55,398 nt of DNA, taken from assembly GCA_009746045.1 (NCBI GenBank), contig RPFO01000257.1, positions 1 through 55,398 on the forward strand, in the 5' to 3' direction. Positions 1 through 10,101 of this stretch are shown one piece after another. The translations under genes were made by a program, and so were the position numbers. Positions within the stretch are counted from its first letter, which is position 1; each line of letters begins with the position of its first letter. Under the pieces are notes generated by a model. It ran no database searches, had not been told where the DNA came from, and saw nothing but the letters and a program-made list of their open reading frames with translations. The stretch comes from Mesostigma viride (taxonomy: Eukaryota > Streptophyta > Mesostigmatophyceae > Mesostigmatales > Mesostigmataceae).

Positions 1-3000
1 AAAGAGAGAGATCGAGATCCCTTGGCGCGCGAAGATCTGACGTCGAAAATCTTGCGCGTGGGGACGAACGTTACGTACCCGTACGGCAGCGAAGGGAAAT
101 GGGACAATCTTGCGTTCTTCAACTCTGCCGTATCCCAGCTGCAAGTGGATCGGTATCTCGGAACCTACGTGGATCCTCCCACACCCGGTGTGTGGACGTT
201 TGACTCGAATACGGGGGCCAACACAGGGACCGCGTCAGGGTATACGCTAACGTTCGCTTCCGGCGTGTCCCCTGCCGGTACGGCGCTGACTATCGCCGAG
301 GACGCGGGGGGGAACCAGTCCTTCGCGTCCGCGACACTCGGCGGCGACTTCAACGGCGGCACGGCGGCCTTCTCCGTGTACGCCGAATTCATGGCAACCG
401 CGATCACGCAAGAGACCGTCGTATGGGCCTACGGGGAACCGGGTGTCGGGACCCCGTGCGTGTATCTAACCATGAACGCGAGCGGGAAGCTGTATCTGCA
501 AACGAGCGCCGCCAGCGTTTGCACTTCCGACAACGCCACCTTGAACGCGGGCCACACCTATCAACTTGTGGTTTCCAGGACGACGGACGCGACGAACAAC
601 AACACCTTGTTCCGTCTATGGGTCAACAGCGTCGAGAAAACGTTGAATACAGACCAGACATTGGCGCTCGAAAACTTGACGACGAAGACGTTCCGTGTCG
701 GAACAAACACCCGATTCACCAAAGGTAGCGCCGCTCGGTGGGACAACATCAAGTTTTATAACCAAGCGCTGACGACCAACGATGTCACGGGCGGGGTCGG
801 GACGGAGCAAGCCATCCTGTACTACCCGTTTACCGGCGGCTCGATCGTCAGTTCCGGGACGGACAACTCGGCGGCGACTACTCTGCTTCGAGGCGGAGTT
901 TACAACGAAATCAATTACATCAACAACCAAGCTCAAAACGGCAACGTAGGGACGTACGGAAACGCCACTTACTCCTACTGCCCTTACATATCAACGATGC
1001 CGTATCTGCAGTCGTCGTGGACCGTGACACTCACGTTCAAAGCGCCAACTGGAAGTGGTCGACAACTCGAAGCAGAGCTGTTCCGATACGGCAACTCGTC
1101 TACAACGGCGGTCCGTCTGTACTGCACGAGCGACCTGCAGCTCCGAGTTCAAACTATCGGAGCGGCCGGGACGGGGACCCAAGTCTTCACGAGCGTCCCC
1201 GCAATGTCCCAGGGCACGACGTACCGCATCGCTCTCACGCACGTCAGCGGGGCGGCGAGCACGTCCGCTCGTTTCTTCCTCTGGATCAACGGCGTCAAGT
1301 ACCTGCAATCCAACACCGTCACAATCCCAAGCCAAACACTGGCGACTCCTGGGCTGTACTTTGGAAACGTGGACGGACAGTATTGCGCGAGTCTTTCGGC
1401 ATGGGACAACCTCCGTCTGTTTAATCGAGAGTTGACGACGCAGGAAATCACGGACATTTCGAACGGCGTGTACCCCGTATCGGTGACGGTTCCGACGGCA
1501 GTAGGTCAGTGGACGTTCAACGATCTGGCGGGAACGAACACGGGAACACAAACGGAGGCGTTGGCCATCACGAACATGAGCACGTCCACCGCCGGGGCGG
1601 TAGGCTCTCTTGTCACGACTCTCGACACGGGTCTGAACACCCATTACTCTCAGGCGACCCTCGGGGCTGGCTACACGGCTGGTCTAGGCTCCTTCACGAT
1701 ATCGTGCGACATCTACTTCGATAGTCTGTCCGGAGCGAATCAGACCACTATATGGGCGTACGGAGACGTCACGTCTGGAGGAGACGGCCACTTCTGTTAC
1801 GTGAACGGGAGCACGGGGATCGAAGGGCGTCTACAGATCGGGTCCGGAAATGCGATGGTGAACACTACGGATGTCTTCACGTTCGCGACCGGGCGATGGT
1901 ACAACGTGATCGTCTCTCGCACGTCAGATAATACGAGCAACAATACGCTCATCAAACTATGGGTAGACGGTGTCGCGAAGACGTTGAACACGAATCAGAC
2001 GATCAAGTTCTCGAACATCACAAACAAAGTGTTCCGCGTCGGGACCAACGCGCGGTATAACTCGTGCCATCCGTGTCGATGGGACAATATCCGTTACTTC
2101 AACCAGGCGTTCACCCAATCCATCGTCGATTCGATGCTCGGCCTCTCGGTTCCGGGCATATCCATTTCCCCTATCGGGAAATGGGACTTTGCGCTGAACG
2201 ACGGTACAAACACCGGGTCGGGTACGGGAGGGACGCTCACGTTCTCGTCGAACGCGGTTCCTTCGGCGGGCAAACTCTCCATAACAGAGGATTTTGGGGG
2301 AAACTCGAAGTACGCAACCGTAGCTCTGGGATCCGAGTTCTCCGCGTCCGACTTTTCCGTCTCGTTGGACTTCACCCGCCTGAGTTCCACGAACGCGTTC
2401 ACTTGCATATGGGCGTATGGAGAGCCAGGAACGGGAACGGCGTGTCATTACGTGCTGGTGGACAACACCGGCAAACTTCTCATATGCGACGACGTCAACC
2501 AAGTCGCGACGTCTGACGACTTCGCGTTCAATCTATCTTCGACATACAACCTCGTAGTCGCCCGGACAAGCGTCACGACGAGCAACAACACGTTGTTCAA
2601 AGTGTGGATCAACGGCGTGGCTAAGACGTTGAAGACGACCCTGTTTTGACGCGTCACGTGCTCACGACCAAGGAGTTCCGCATCGGCACGAACGCGCGAT
2701 ACACCGTCTCCAACCAAGCGAGGTGGGACAATATCCGGTTCTTGAACAGCGTGGCCACGCAGACAGACGTCAACTACTTGTACACTCCCACATCAACTCC
2801 TTCCGCGACGGGTTTGTGGAATTTCGACGCTTCGAGCGGGGCTAACACGGGCACCGCGTCCGCGTACAGTTTGACGTTCTCCTCTCCGGCGTTGTTCGAA
2901 ACCGGCAAACTGAGGCTGCCCGAGGACGAAGGCGGGAACACGCAATACGGATCCGTCCTTCTCTCGGGAGCGTACTCGGGCGGCTCTGGTGCGTTCACGA

Positions 3001-5706
3001 TCGGCGTGGAGTTCCGTATCGATACGGACACGCAACGAGGCGCGTGTCTGTGGTCCTTGGGCGAGCCTGGCACGGCGACCCCGTGCCACTACCTGATCGT
3101 GGATTCGAACAGGAAATTGTGGCTGGCGTCCTCCTCTGTTGAGGCGTGTACGAGCGACGATCTGACGCTCGCAGTAGGACGCACGTACCGCATCGTCGTA
3201 TCGCGGACTACGGACGCGACGAACAATAACACCTTGTTCCGTCTCACGGTGGATGGCGAATCCAAGACTCTCCAATCCTCTCCTTCGCTCGCTTCCGAGA
3301 CTTTGGCTTCTAAGGAGTTGCGCGTGGGAACGAACGCGCGTTTCAAATCCACCAACCACGCGAGTTGGGACAACGTGCGGTTCTGGGATCAGAGTCTTTC
3401 CGCGCAAGAAGTCAGTGACGTGTTGGACTTGTCCAAAGCCTACAACCCCGCGGTGGCCTCCGTCTATTTCATGGACACTTCCGCCGGTCAGAGCAACCGA
3501 GGGGGGGTTTACACTGGCTCGTTCGACGCTCTCTCTGGCCTGCAATTCAACGACAGGTTCAACGAGTCGAGTCGCTACTGGTTGGCGTCGACCAGAGACG
3601 ATTTGGGTCTGTGGAGGCTGTACCTCAGCACTGGGGCCAAACGTCCGAGGAATTTGTCCGAGATGACCCGGCTTTCCACTTCGAACTGCTTTTCCGCGGG
3701 GGTCTGGAGAGACCCTGACGAGACACAACTGCTAGGCGGCGAAGTTCTCGGCCGTTGGTCGTTCACGAGCGACTCGGGGAACAACTTGGGATCCGGTGGC
3801 ACTGCCACCATCGTCCCAGTGGCCCCTGCTACGATCTCGGGAGGCGTGCTGTCATGTCCGGCCTCTTCTACCACGGGAGCCTACGCATACCTACCGGGAA
3901 CCTTTCCAAACAACGAGAGCCCGTTTTCGATCGCGTTTCGCCTGAAAACGAGCGGAAGCGGCGCCGTGCTCGGGTACGGCGACGCGGCGAACTTCTTACA
4001 GGTCGTCGTGAGCAGCGGGATCACGATTCATGCTCGTCGGGACGGGCTGGGCGGCGCGCAAGGGAGCAGCGTCGCGGTGACCGTCGGAGGAGGCGTCACT
4101 GTCAACGACGGCGCGTATCACTCGATCTGCGTCACGGTACTGTCAGACGGGACAACGGCGACGTTTCGATGCACGGTCGATGGATTCGTTAGCTCGGACG
4201 TCACTCTTTCGAGCCCGAACCTCCCCTCCTTGCCCACCTTGTTCCTGGGAGGAAGGGACGCGATCTGGACTTCTCCCGCGTTCGAGATGGACGAGATCGT
4301 GATTTGTCTCGGGAGCGAGGCGCGCTCCGCCCCATCCGTCTTGCCATCGCGGTCAACGACCCTTACACGAGGTCGGGTCTTGGCAGGAACGACAGGGATA
4401 TGGTCCAGGTCCACGGGCACGTGATGGGCAGTTTTCAATGGGACTCGCTGGGAGACCAAGCCATGAGCACGTCGACGACGTCTGCGTCCGTTCTGGCGAA
4501 CGTGAACTTCTCCGCGGACGGATTGACGGCTACGGAGAGCGGGGTCGACGGATCCTCCGTCGTTTACATGAAGGACTACTTGTCCAACGGCAAGTTCTAC
4601 TTCGAGTTCGATCTCGCGGGAGTCACGACGGGAACCCTCCACGTGGGAGTGAGTCGTTTTGACGGAGGTGGTCAGACGTTTTCACTCGCGCCTGTCACGT
4701 CGGCCGACGGAACCTACATGTTCGCCTTCGACACGGTCGTCAACAAGATCTGGATCGGACGAAACGGGGTATGGGACGGATCCGCGGACCCGGCAAACGG
4801 CACCGGGGGCGTTTCCATCACGGCGTCGAAGAAGTATTGGCTTTTCGTCAATCTCCCCATCGGGAGTGCGGTCGACACAAGGACCGTCGCGAAGTACGCC
4901 GTCCCCGCGGGCTTTTCGTGGTACGCGTATCCGGACGACGACCGAAACGTGGCCACGAGGACCACCTTCGGCGTCGTCCACCCGACGTGGGACCAGTACA
5001 CGGTGGCAGGCGCCCCGGCCCTCGACACGGTTCTGATGAAACCGGCTTCGGACTTCGACGAGCTGTACACGTTGAACGGAAGCTACGGGCTCGTGAAAGG
5101 GACGGAAGCAGAGCACGCGCGCATGTGCGTGTTCACGGACATCCGTTTCGACGCCGGGCAAAACTTCAAGATCCTGTTCCAGTACCAGCAGACGGGCGTG
5201 CGGCCTCTCGATATCACGACGGGGGTGGCCATAATAGACGACTCGACCAGGCCGTTTCCTTACGATAACGTACTCAGCGTGACGGATCCGGAATCGAACG
5301 TGCAAGGGAGGTACCTAAACTACGGCAGCGGCGACCGCTTGGCTCTGGCCATGTTCGCGCCGGCCGGCGGGGTAGGGAAGTTTTATCATTGTCAAGGCCT
5401 GGCTTCCAACGCAACATAGTGTCGCTGGGCGGGTCTCAGTACGTCCCGAACACGGGAGAGCCGTTTTGGGTAGCTTTTGAGAGAATAGGGGGGGAGATCA
5501 GACAGTACCTTTCCACCAGCAGGGACAAACCGTTCCGAGTATCCGAGATGATCCCCATGATTTCGAGCACCACGACCGCCACGGGTGGCGCAGGGTGCAC
5601 CGCGAACGCATACGCGCATCCCGCCGACTTCTCCGGCGCCGTGCGGTTCGTGTTCGCCGGCGTGTCGGCCATAGGCAGCGTTTATCTCTGCGGGGCTATT
5701 TCGTAA
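1..5706 (+). CDS. LamG-repeat / SPRY-like adhesin or fibre protein, 5' truncated, frame-broken
   Basis: The frame is open from base 1, so the N-terminus lies outside the window; the stop is at 5704-5706. Continuity needs three corrections of one lost base each, near 2640 (a T run), 4320 (a C run) and 5400. The protein is a string of about six concanavalin/LamG-like units of roughly 200 residues, beginning near 190, 810, 1500, 2180, 2810 and 3750. Most units open with W-x-F followed by a TNTG-type turn, pass an IWAYGEPGTGTP-like core, and close with FRVGTNAR and WDNIRF. The segment at about 4490-4930 differs and resembles SPRY/B30.2 (KFYFEFDL, HVGVSRFDG, IWIGRNGVW). Such folds bind glycans or proteins, so a surface fibre or host-recognition role is inferred. 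No membrane segment or catalytic motif is visible. The next gene is also fibre-like, which supports a structural role. Confidence 0.75.
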
Positions 5707-5735
5707 ACTTTTTTTTTTGTGTCATTAATAAATTC
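5707..5735 (+). promoter_or_regulatory. T-run and AATAAA between two structural genes
   Basis: A run of ten T and then a TAATAAATT box lie between the stop at 5706 and the ATG at 5748. In this GC-rich DNA it could end the upstream transcript (the AATAAA reads as a polyadenylation signal) and also serve as the AT-rich promoter of the next gene, about 20 bases upstream of its ATG. Confidence 0.4.
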
Positions 5736-5747
5736 CGTGTTCCGAAC

Positions 5748-6626
5748 ATGACCACCACCGCCGGGACCCTTCGCACGCGCTCGCTCATGCTGCAAAATGA
5801 TATGGCGCTAGGGCCCGAGGTGGGCGAGTTTCAAATCGTCGTCGATAACCAGAATCTGGCCATTAGGCGGTACGCCGCGCTAGGAACCTACGAGGATATC
5901 CAGAACTTCTCCACCGATCTTGTCCAGGGTCCCTCCGGCGGGGAGCCCCTGGGCACGTTCGTGTTCCAGCGAGACGTTCTGATAGCTCCCACGAAAAGCG
6001 TCACGATATCCGACGGGGGAAAAGTGTTCTTACAATCCGCGCCCGCCACGCCGTACGATGCCGTCAACAAGGAGTACATCGACAGTCTAGCTCCTAGCGT
6101 TTTGAACGGGGTGTCCGATGTCGACATCGTGAACCCGACGACGGGGCAAGTGCTCAGTTACGATAACGGCACGTGGACGAACTCGACCGTGTACACCCCC
6201 GTCGGGACGGAGACGTTCCACTACACCGGGAACGAGCTCGACGGAAACGCCACCGTCACGATGACATGTGGAGCCCCGTACGGAAGCGGCAACAACATTC
6301 TCCTACCGGCCCTTCCTTTCTCCCTGGCCGTCGACAAAATCGGGATCAGTGCGCTGAACGTCCCTTCGAAACCGTCCCTGACGCACGATTTCGTCGTTAC
6401 GGTCCATCGTATCGGAGGCGTGGGCGGAAGTTTCTTCGACACAGTCAGCATCGCGGACAGCGCGAAGGTTCTGGTGGGCGGCAAGTCCGCCGTCGTAGGT
6501 TCTAAGACTCTCGCATCCGTCCAAAATATCCTAGCCGGCGAATCTGTCTACATCACCTTGAGCGGTTACAACTCGGACGGAAACATCGTCGGCGTGGCAG
6601 TTCAGCTAGGTGGCCACCGTCTCTGA
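5748..6626 (+). CDS. Tail-fibre-like structural protein
   Basis: An intact frame of 292 residues from ATG 5748. Residues around 95-110 contain ATPYDAVNKEYIDSL, a motif common in phage tail-fibre shafts where a coiled segment precedes a beta-rich tip. GQVLSYDNGTWTN follows, another typical tail-fibre phrase. The C-terminal half is beta-rich and hydrophobic, ending in GVAVQLGGHRL, as in a trimerising head domain. No signal peptide or membrane segment is seen. Together with the LamG protein upstream it suggests a two-gene attachment-fibre unit; the function is inferred from motif style, not from a recognised family. A longer start is possible only through non-ATG codons inside the upstream gene, so ATG 5748, with an AT-rich box before it, is preferred. 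Confidence 0.7.
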   Translation: MTTTAGTLRTRSLMLQNDMALGPEVGEFQIVVDNQNLAIRRYAALGTYEDIQNFSTDLVQGPSGGEPLGTFVFQRDVLIAPTKSVTISDGGKVFLQSAPATPYDAVNKEYIDSLAPSVLNGVSDVDIVNPTTGQVLSYDNGTWTNSTVYTPVGTETFHYTGNELDGNATVTMTCGAPYGSGNNILLPALPFSLAVDKIGISALNVPSKPSLTHDFVVTVHRIGGVGGSFFDTVSIADSAKVLVGGKSAVVGSKTLASVQNILAGESVYITLSGYNSDGNIVGVAVQLGGHRL

Positions 6627-6655
6627 GCGCTCTCGCCTCCATCAGAAACAAATAA

Positions 6656-8716
6656 ATGACCGCCTACCCTAGCCCGATGGAACCCTCTCCCCCACCCTCG
6701 AAGATGGACGTCACACCCACCGACCGAGCGATGGCGATCGCCTTGAGAACTTACCACCGCCCTTTGGGAGCAAAAGGGCTGGAGACGTGGGAACAAGTCG
6801 TCGATCGCGTGATCTCGCACCAGCGCTGGCTCTGGGTGAGAGCGCAAGGCGGCAACCTTTCCGAAGAGCAGGAGGCCGAGTTGGACGAAATTCGCTCGCT
6901 GATACTGACGAGGCGTGTAGCTCCTGCCGGGAGGACGCTGTGGCTCGGCGGGACCGAGTTGTCGCGCAGGAGGGAATCGTCCATGTTCAACTGCGCCTTC
7001 ACGAACGTGGAGACCGTGTACGACGTCGTCGACGTCACGTGGCTCTTGCTACAGGGGTGCGGGGTCGGTTTCGCGCCCGTCACGGGGACCTTGAACGGTT
7101 TCCGCAACGCCATCGACGATATCCGCGTCATTCGTTCCAAGAGGACGACCAAGGGGGGGAGAGAGATCAACAAGGAGACGTTCGACCCCGACTCTGGCAC
7201 TTGGACGATCAGCATCGGCGATTCGGCAATCGCGTGGGCCAAGAGCATCGGCAAACTTCTGGCAGGCAAATTTCCAGCCAAGAGCCTCGTCATCGACCTG
7301 AGCGAGATCCGCCCTGCAGGAGAGAGGCTTTCGGGGTACGCGTGGACCTCGAGTGGCGACTCCCAGATCGCCGTGGCGTTCGAGAAGATCGCCAGACTCC
7401 TCTCCAAGCGCGCCGACCAGCTCCTCACGAAGATGGACATCATGGACGTCGTGAACCACATCGGCACGATCCTGAGCAGTCGCCGGTCCGCCGAGATCGC
7501 TCTGTTGGACTATGGCGGTCCGGAATGGCGCGAGTTTGCGTACGCCAAGAAGGAGTTCTGGAAGGACAACCCTCACAGGCAGCAGTCGAACAACAGCCTG
7601 GTGTTCCGCTCCAAGCCATCTACCGACCAGCTGAAGGAGATCTTCGACATCATGATCGAGTCCGGAGGCAGCGAGCCCGGGTTCATCAACATGGAGTCCG
7701 CGCTTCGACGGGCTCCGTGGTGCCGAGGCGTCAACCCCTGCGCCGAGATTTTGCTCGGGAACAAGTCCTTCTGCAACCTGTCGGAGGTGAACCTGGCCGC
7801 GTTTCGGGCAGGAGATAAGGGCGGGTTGGAGAGGGCGCTCGTCCTGGCGGCGCGGATGAACTACCGCCAGACGTGCGTCGACCTCCGCGACGAGATCCTG
7901 CAAGAGGCATGGCACCTCAACAACGCCTTTCTCCACCTGTGCGGGGTCGGCCTGACCGGCATCGTCACTCGCCCCGATCTGCAGTCGTACGACTTCAGAA
8001 GGATGAAGAACATCGTCGTCAGCGCCGCCTACTCGATGGCCAACGAACTCAAGAGCCCGCTGCCAAAGAACGTGACCACCGTCAAGCCCAGCGGCACGTT
8101 GTCGAAGATCATGTCCACGGTCGAGTGGGGAGAGGTTCCGGAGGGCATCCACAAGCCCCTGGGGAAGTACGTCTTCAACAATGTCACTTTCTCGAGGCAC
8201 GACGTTCTCGTGAAGAAGTTTTCAGAGGCGGGGTACAAGGTCGTAGAGAAGCCGTTCGAGCCCGAGTCGGTTCTCGTCACGTTCCCCGTTTTGTACGACT
8301 CGGTTCCTTTCGTCAAGAGGACCGTGACGAGGAAAGACGGCGCGGTGGAGGAGGTGGAGGTCAACTTGGAGACCGCTGTGGAGCAGTTGGAGAGGTACCG
8401 GCAAGTGATGGAGAGCTACGTCGAGCAGAACGTGAGCTGCACCGTTTCCTACGACCCTTCCGAAATCCCTTCGATTCTGGAATGGTTCGACGCGCATTGG
8501 GACGAGTACGTGGGCGTTTCTTTCCTCCTGAGATGCGACCCTACGAAGAACGCGTCCGACCTCGGATACGCCTACCTGCCTCAAGAGGTGGTGACCAAGG
8601 CGAAGTTCGACGCGTACCTGTCGAAACTTCGCCCGGTTCAATACCGCGGCGCGATTTCCGCGGACGATTTCGTCGTGGATGCGGACTGCCCTTCGGGTGC
8701 ATGTCCTGCGCGCTAA
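6656..8716 (+). CDS. nrdJ: Adenosylcobalamin-dependent (class II) ribonucleotide reductase
   Basis: An intact 686-residue protein that would reduce ribonucleotides (probably triphosphates) to deoxyribonucleotides for genome replication using coenzyme B12. It matches the monomeric Lactobacillus leichmannii type. The thiyl-radical loop reads NPCAEI with Cys362 and Glu364. The redox partners are Cys113 (in SSMFNCAF) and Cys373 (in FCNLSEVNL); the 11-residue spacing from 362 to 373 equals the 408-419 spacing of the model enzyme. The C-terminal shuttle pair is in DCPSGAC, residues 681 and 686 or close to it. PSGTLSKIMSTVEWG is the expected phosphate-binding region. ATG 6656 sits in an AAATAAATG context 29 bases after the fibre gene. 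No small subunit is needed. A class II enzyme is unusual in a eukaryotic DNA virus, where class I is the rule, and the host would have to take up cobalamin. Confidence 0.95.
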   Translation: MTAYPSPMEPSPPPSKMDVTPTDRAMAIALRTYHRPLGAKGLETWEQVVDRVISHQRWLWVRAQGGNLSEEQEAELDEIRSLILTRRVAPAGRTLWLGGTELSRRRESSMFNCAFTNVETVYDVVDVTWLLLQGCGVGFAPVTGTLNGFRNAIDDIRVIRSKRTTKGGREINKETFDPDSGTWTISIGDSAIAWAKSIGKLLAGKFPAKSLVIDLSEIRPAGERLSGYAWTSSGDSQIAVAFEKIARLLSKRADQLLTKMDIMDVVNHIGTILSSRRSAEIALLDYGGPEWREFAYAKKEFWKDNPHRQQSNNSLVFRSKPSTDQLKEIFDIMIESGGSEPGFINMESALRRAPWCRGVNPCAEILLGNKSFCNLSEVNLAAFRAGDKGGLERALVLAARMNYRQTCVDLRDEILQEAWHLNNAFLHLCGVGLTGIVTRPDLQSYDFRRMKNIVVSAAYSMANELKSPLPKNVTTVKPSGTLSKIMSTVEWGEVPEGIHKPLGKYVFNNVTFSRHDVLVKKFSEAGYKVVEKPFEPESVLVTFPVLYDSVPFVKRTVTRKDGAVEEVEVNLETAVEQLERYRQVMESYVEQNVSCTVSYDPSEIPSILEWFDAHWDEYVGVSFLLRCDPTKNASDLGYAYLPQEVVTKAKFDAYLSKLRPVQYRGAISADDFVVDADCPSGACPAR

Positions 8717-9199
8717 ACCACTAAAGCACCGGCAGGGGTCGGTGCAGCAGCGACGGGCGTCTTTTTGGAGGCGAAGAACTTGTAAAACACGACCGCTAGC
8801 ACGATGATGATGATGAGGAACAGCACGAGAGTGATGATTCCTCCTGCTGTGCTTCCCTTCTGTTCTTCATCCCCTGACCCCGAACCGGAACCGCCCCCTC
8901 CGAAGGCACCGGCGATCTTATCGAACGCGAAGAACCCTCCTGCCGTGGCCAGAGCCCCGGCGAGGGCTTTGCCGGCATTGGAGGCGTACTCTTTCATCCT
9001 TTGGTTCATGCTCATCGCGGAAGACTGGGCTGCGGAGTTGGAGTTGTCTAATTGTTCTTTCAACTTGCGTTCACGACCTTCTTGGTTCGTATTCAGCTCA
9101 TCGGGTTTCGGTTTGCCACTGCCACTGGAAGCCGGCGGTTTAGAACTTTTTTGAATATTGAACGCAATTCCTCCTGGTCGGTTTGAGTAAACCGGCCAT
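8713..9199 (-). CDS. Small glycine/serine-rich single-pass membrane protein
   Basis: The C-terminal 116 codons are open from 9063 downward and carry a glycine/serine linker followed by one strong hydrophobic segment (GIITLVLFLIIIIVLAVVFY) and a short basic tail. There is no ATG in that frame. A good ATG at 9199 with AT-rich upstream DNA lies in another frame, and the two join at an A6 run near 9148-9153 if the run is one base off. I prefer 9199 as the start, giving about 160 residues. The stop overlaps the ribonucleotide reductase stop by four bases, tail to tail. It is the last gene of a minus-strand run of membrane proteins, so a virion-membrane role is inferred. The family is not recognised. 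Confidence 0.6.
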
Positions 9200-9230
9200 C
9201 AAATAATAATAATTGTAATGACGAAAATTT

Positions 9231-9652
9231 TCAAGTCCGTTTGTTATTAAACATCTTTATCGCAATGTAAATGCAAAGCAGGAACGCGATCACCAATAGG
9301 ATTATCAACCCTATCAACGCGCCAGAACTCGTTTTGCCTCCCTCCTCTTGATCGCCCCACGCGACCTCGTACACTTGATCGCCCACCGCCATTCCGCCAG
9401 CCGCTGCCACCGCCGTCATGGCTATATCGCCGGCAAAACTGGACCCGTCCACCACTTCTCCACTCTCGAAGATTTCGATGCCGCCCCGGCAACGTCGTCG
9501 CCCTGAGATCCCACTGTTCTAATTCCTCTGACAAGATTCGAGGAGTTCTTAGCGGTTCGTACCAACCCCGTCGCGGACTTTACCGCCCGAACACCACTTT
9601 GAACGCCTTTTGCCAGCGACGCTGCTCCCCGTAATACTGCTGCGGCAGACAT
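9231..9652 (-). CDS. Small membrane protein with C-terminal anchor, frame-broken
   Basis: The start is the ATG at 9652, two codons inside an earlier GTG. The first ~70 residues are alanine-, serine- and valine-rich and probably amphipathic (GAASLAKGVQSGVRAVKSA). After one lost base near 9450 (AAG-GTGGTG) the frame continues into a glycine-rich stretch and a C-terminal transmembrane segment (ALIGLIILLVIAFLLCIYIA) ending in a basic tail. The total is about 140 residues. Its plan resembles the neighbouring gene at 8713-9199: N-terminal amphipathic part, glycine-rich linker, C-terminal anchor. The family is unknown; a virion or membrane-remodelling role is inferred from context only. Confidence 0.65.
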
Positions 9653-9667
9653 GATCACGTCGTATCA

Positions 9668-10059
9668 TTATCCAAGGAAGGAATTAAACGTGCTGAAGAA
9701 GTCCGACTTGGAAGACGGGACCCCGCTCGTCTGCCCCATCCGAGTGAACGCCGCAGACGAGGGGTCGTGGCCCGTGGGCGTTGGGGGCCTACAGGTCCTC
9801 CTCCTACGAAGGCGAATTCGGACGCAGGCTTAGCCTTCTGCTCCTTCGAGTAGTACACTAGCGCGACCACGCCAGCGACGAGGGCCGCGATCGCGAACCA
9901 TCCCATGACCCCCAACCCCTGATCCGGTTTCGACCTGTTCAACCGAACCCGCCTCTTCACATCCTCTTCGGTGACGCCACGTGTCGTGGATCCGCCACTG
10001 TTCATCATTACATTCGACATAACCGAAGAAAATTGTCCTGTCGGAACGGACACGGTCAT
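9668..10059 (-). CDS. Small single-pass membrane protein, frame-broken
   Basis: ATG 10059. The protein has a short polar N-terminus, a basic stretch (EEDVKRRVRLNRSK), one transmembrane segment (GWFAIAALVAGVVALVYYSK, about residues 53-72) and a cytosolic tail. The uncorrected frame ends in an arginine-rich tail of shadow type. Adding one base at the C run near 9790 gives a normal serine/phenylalanine-rich tail ending at TAA 9668-9670, about 130 residues in all. It belongs to the minus-strand membrane-protein run 8713-13759. The family is not recognised. Confidence 0.6.
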
Positions 10060-10101
10060 GGTTTCCTACACAAGAGGGCGAGAAGATATTCAGGACTGGA
10101 G

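Noticed and set aside
2600-5420. Programmed ribosomal frameshifting or inteins to explain breaks in the LamG gene
   Set aside because: No common slippery heptamer or inserted domain; the same one-base losses occur throughout the window.
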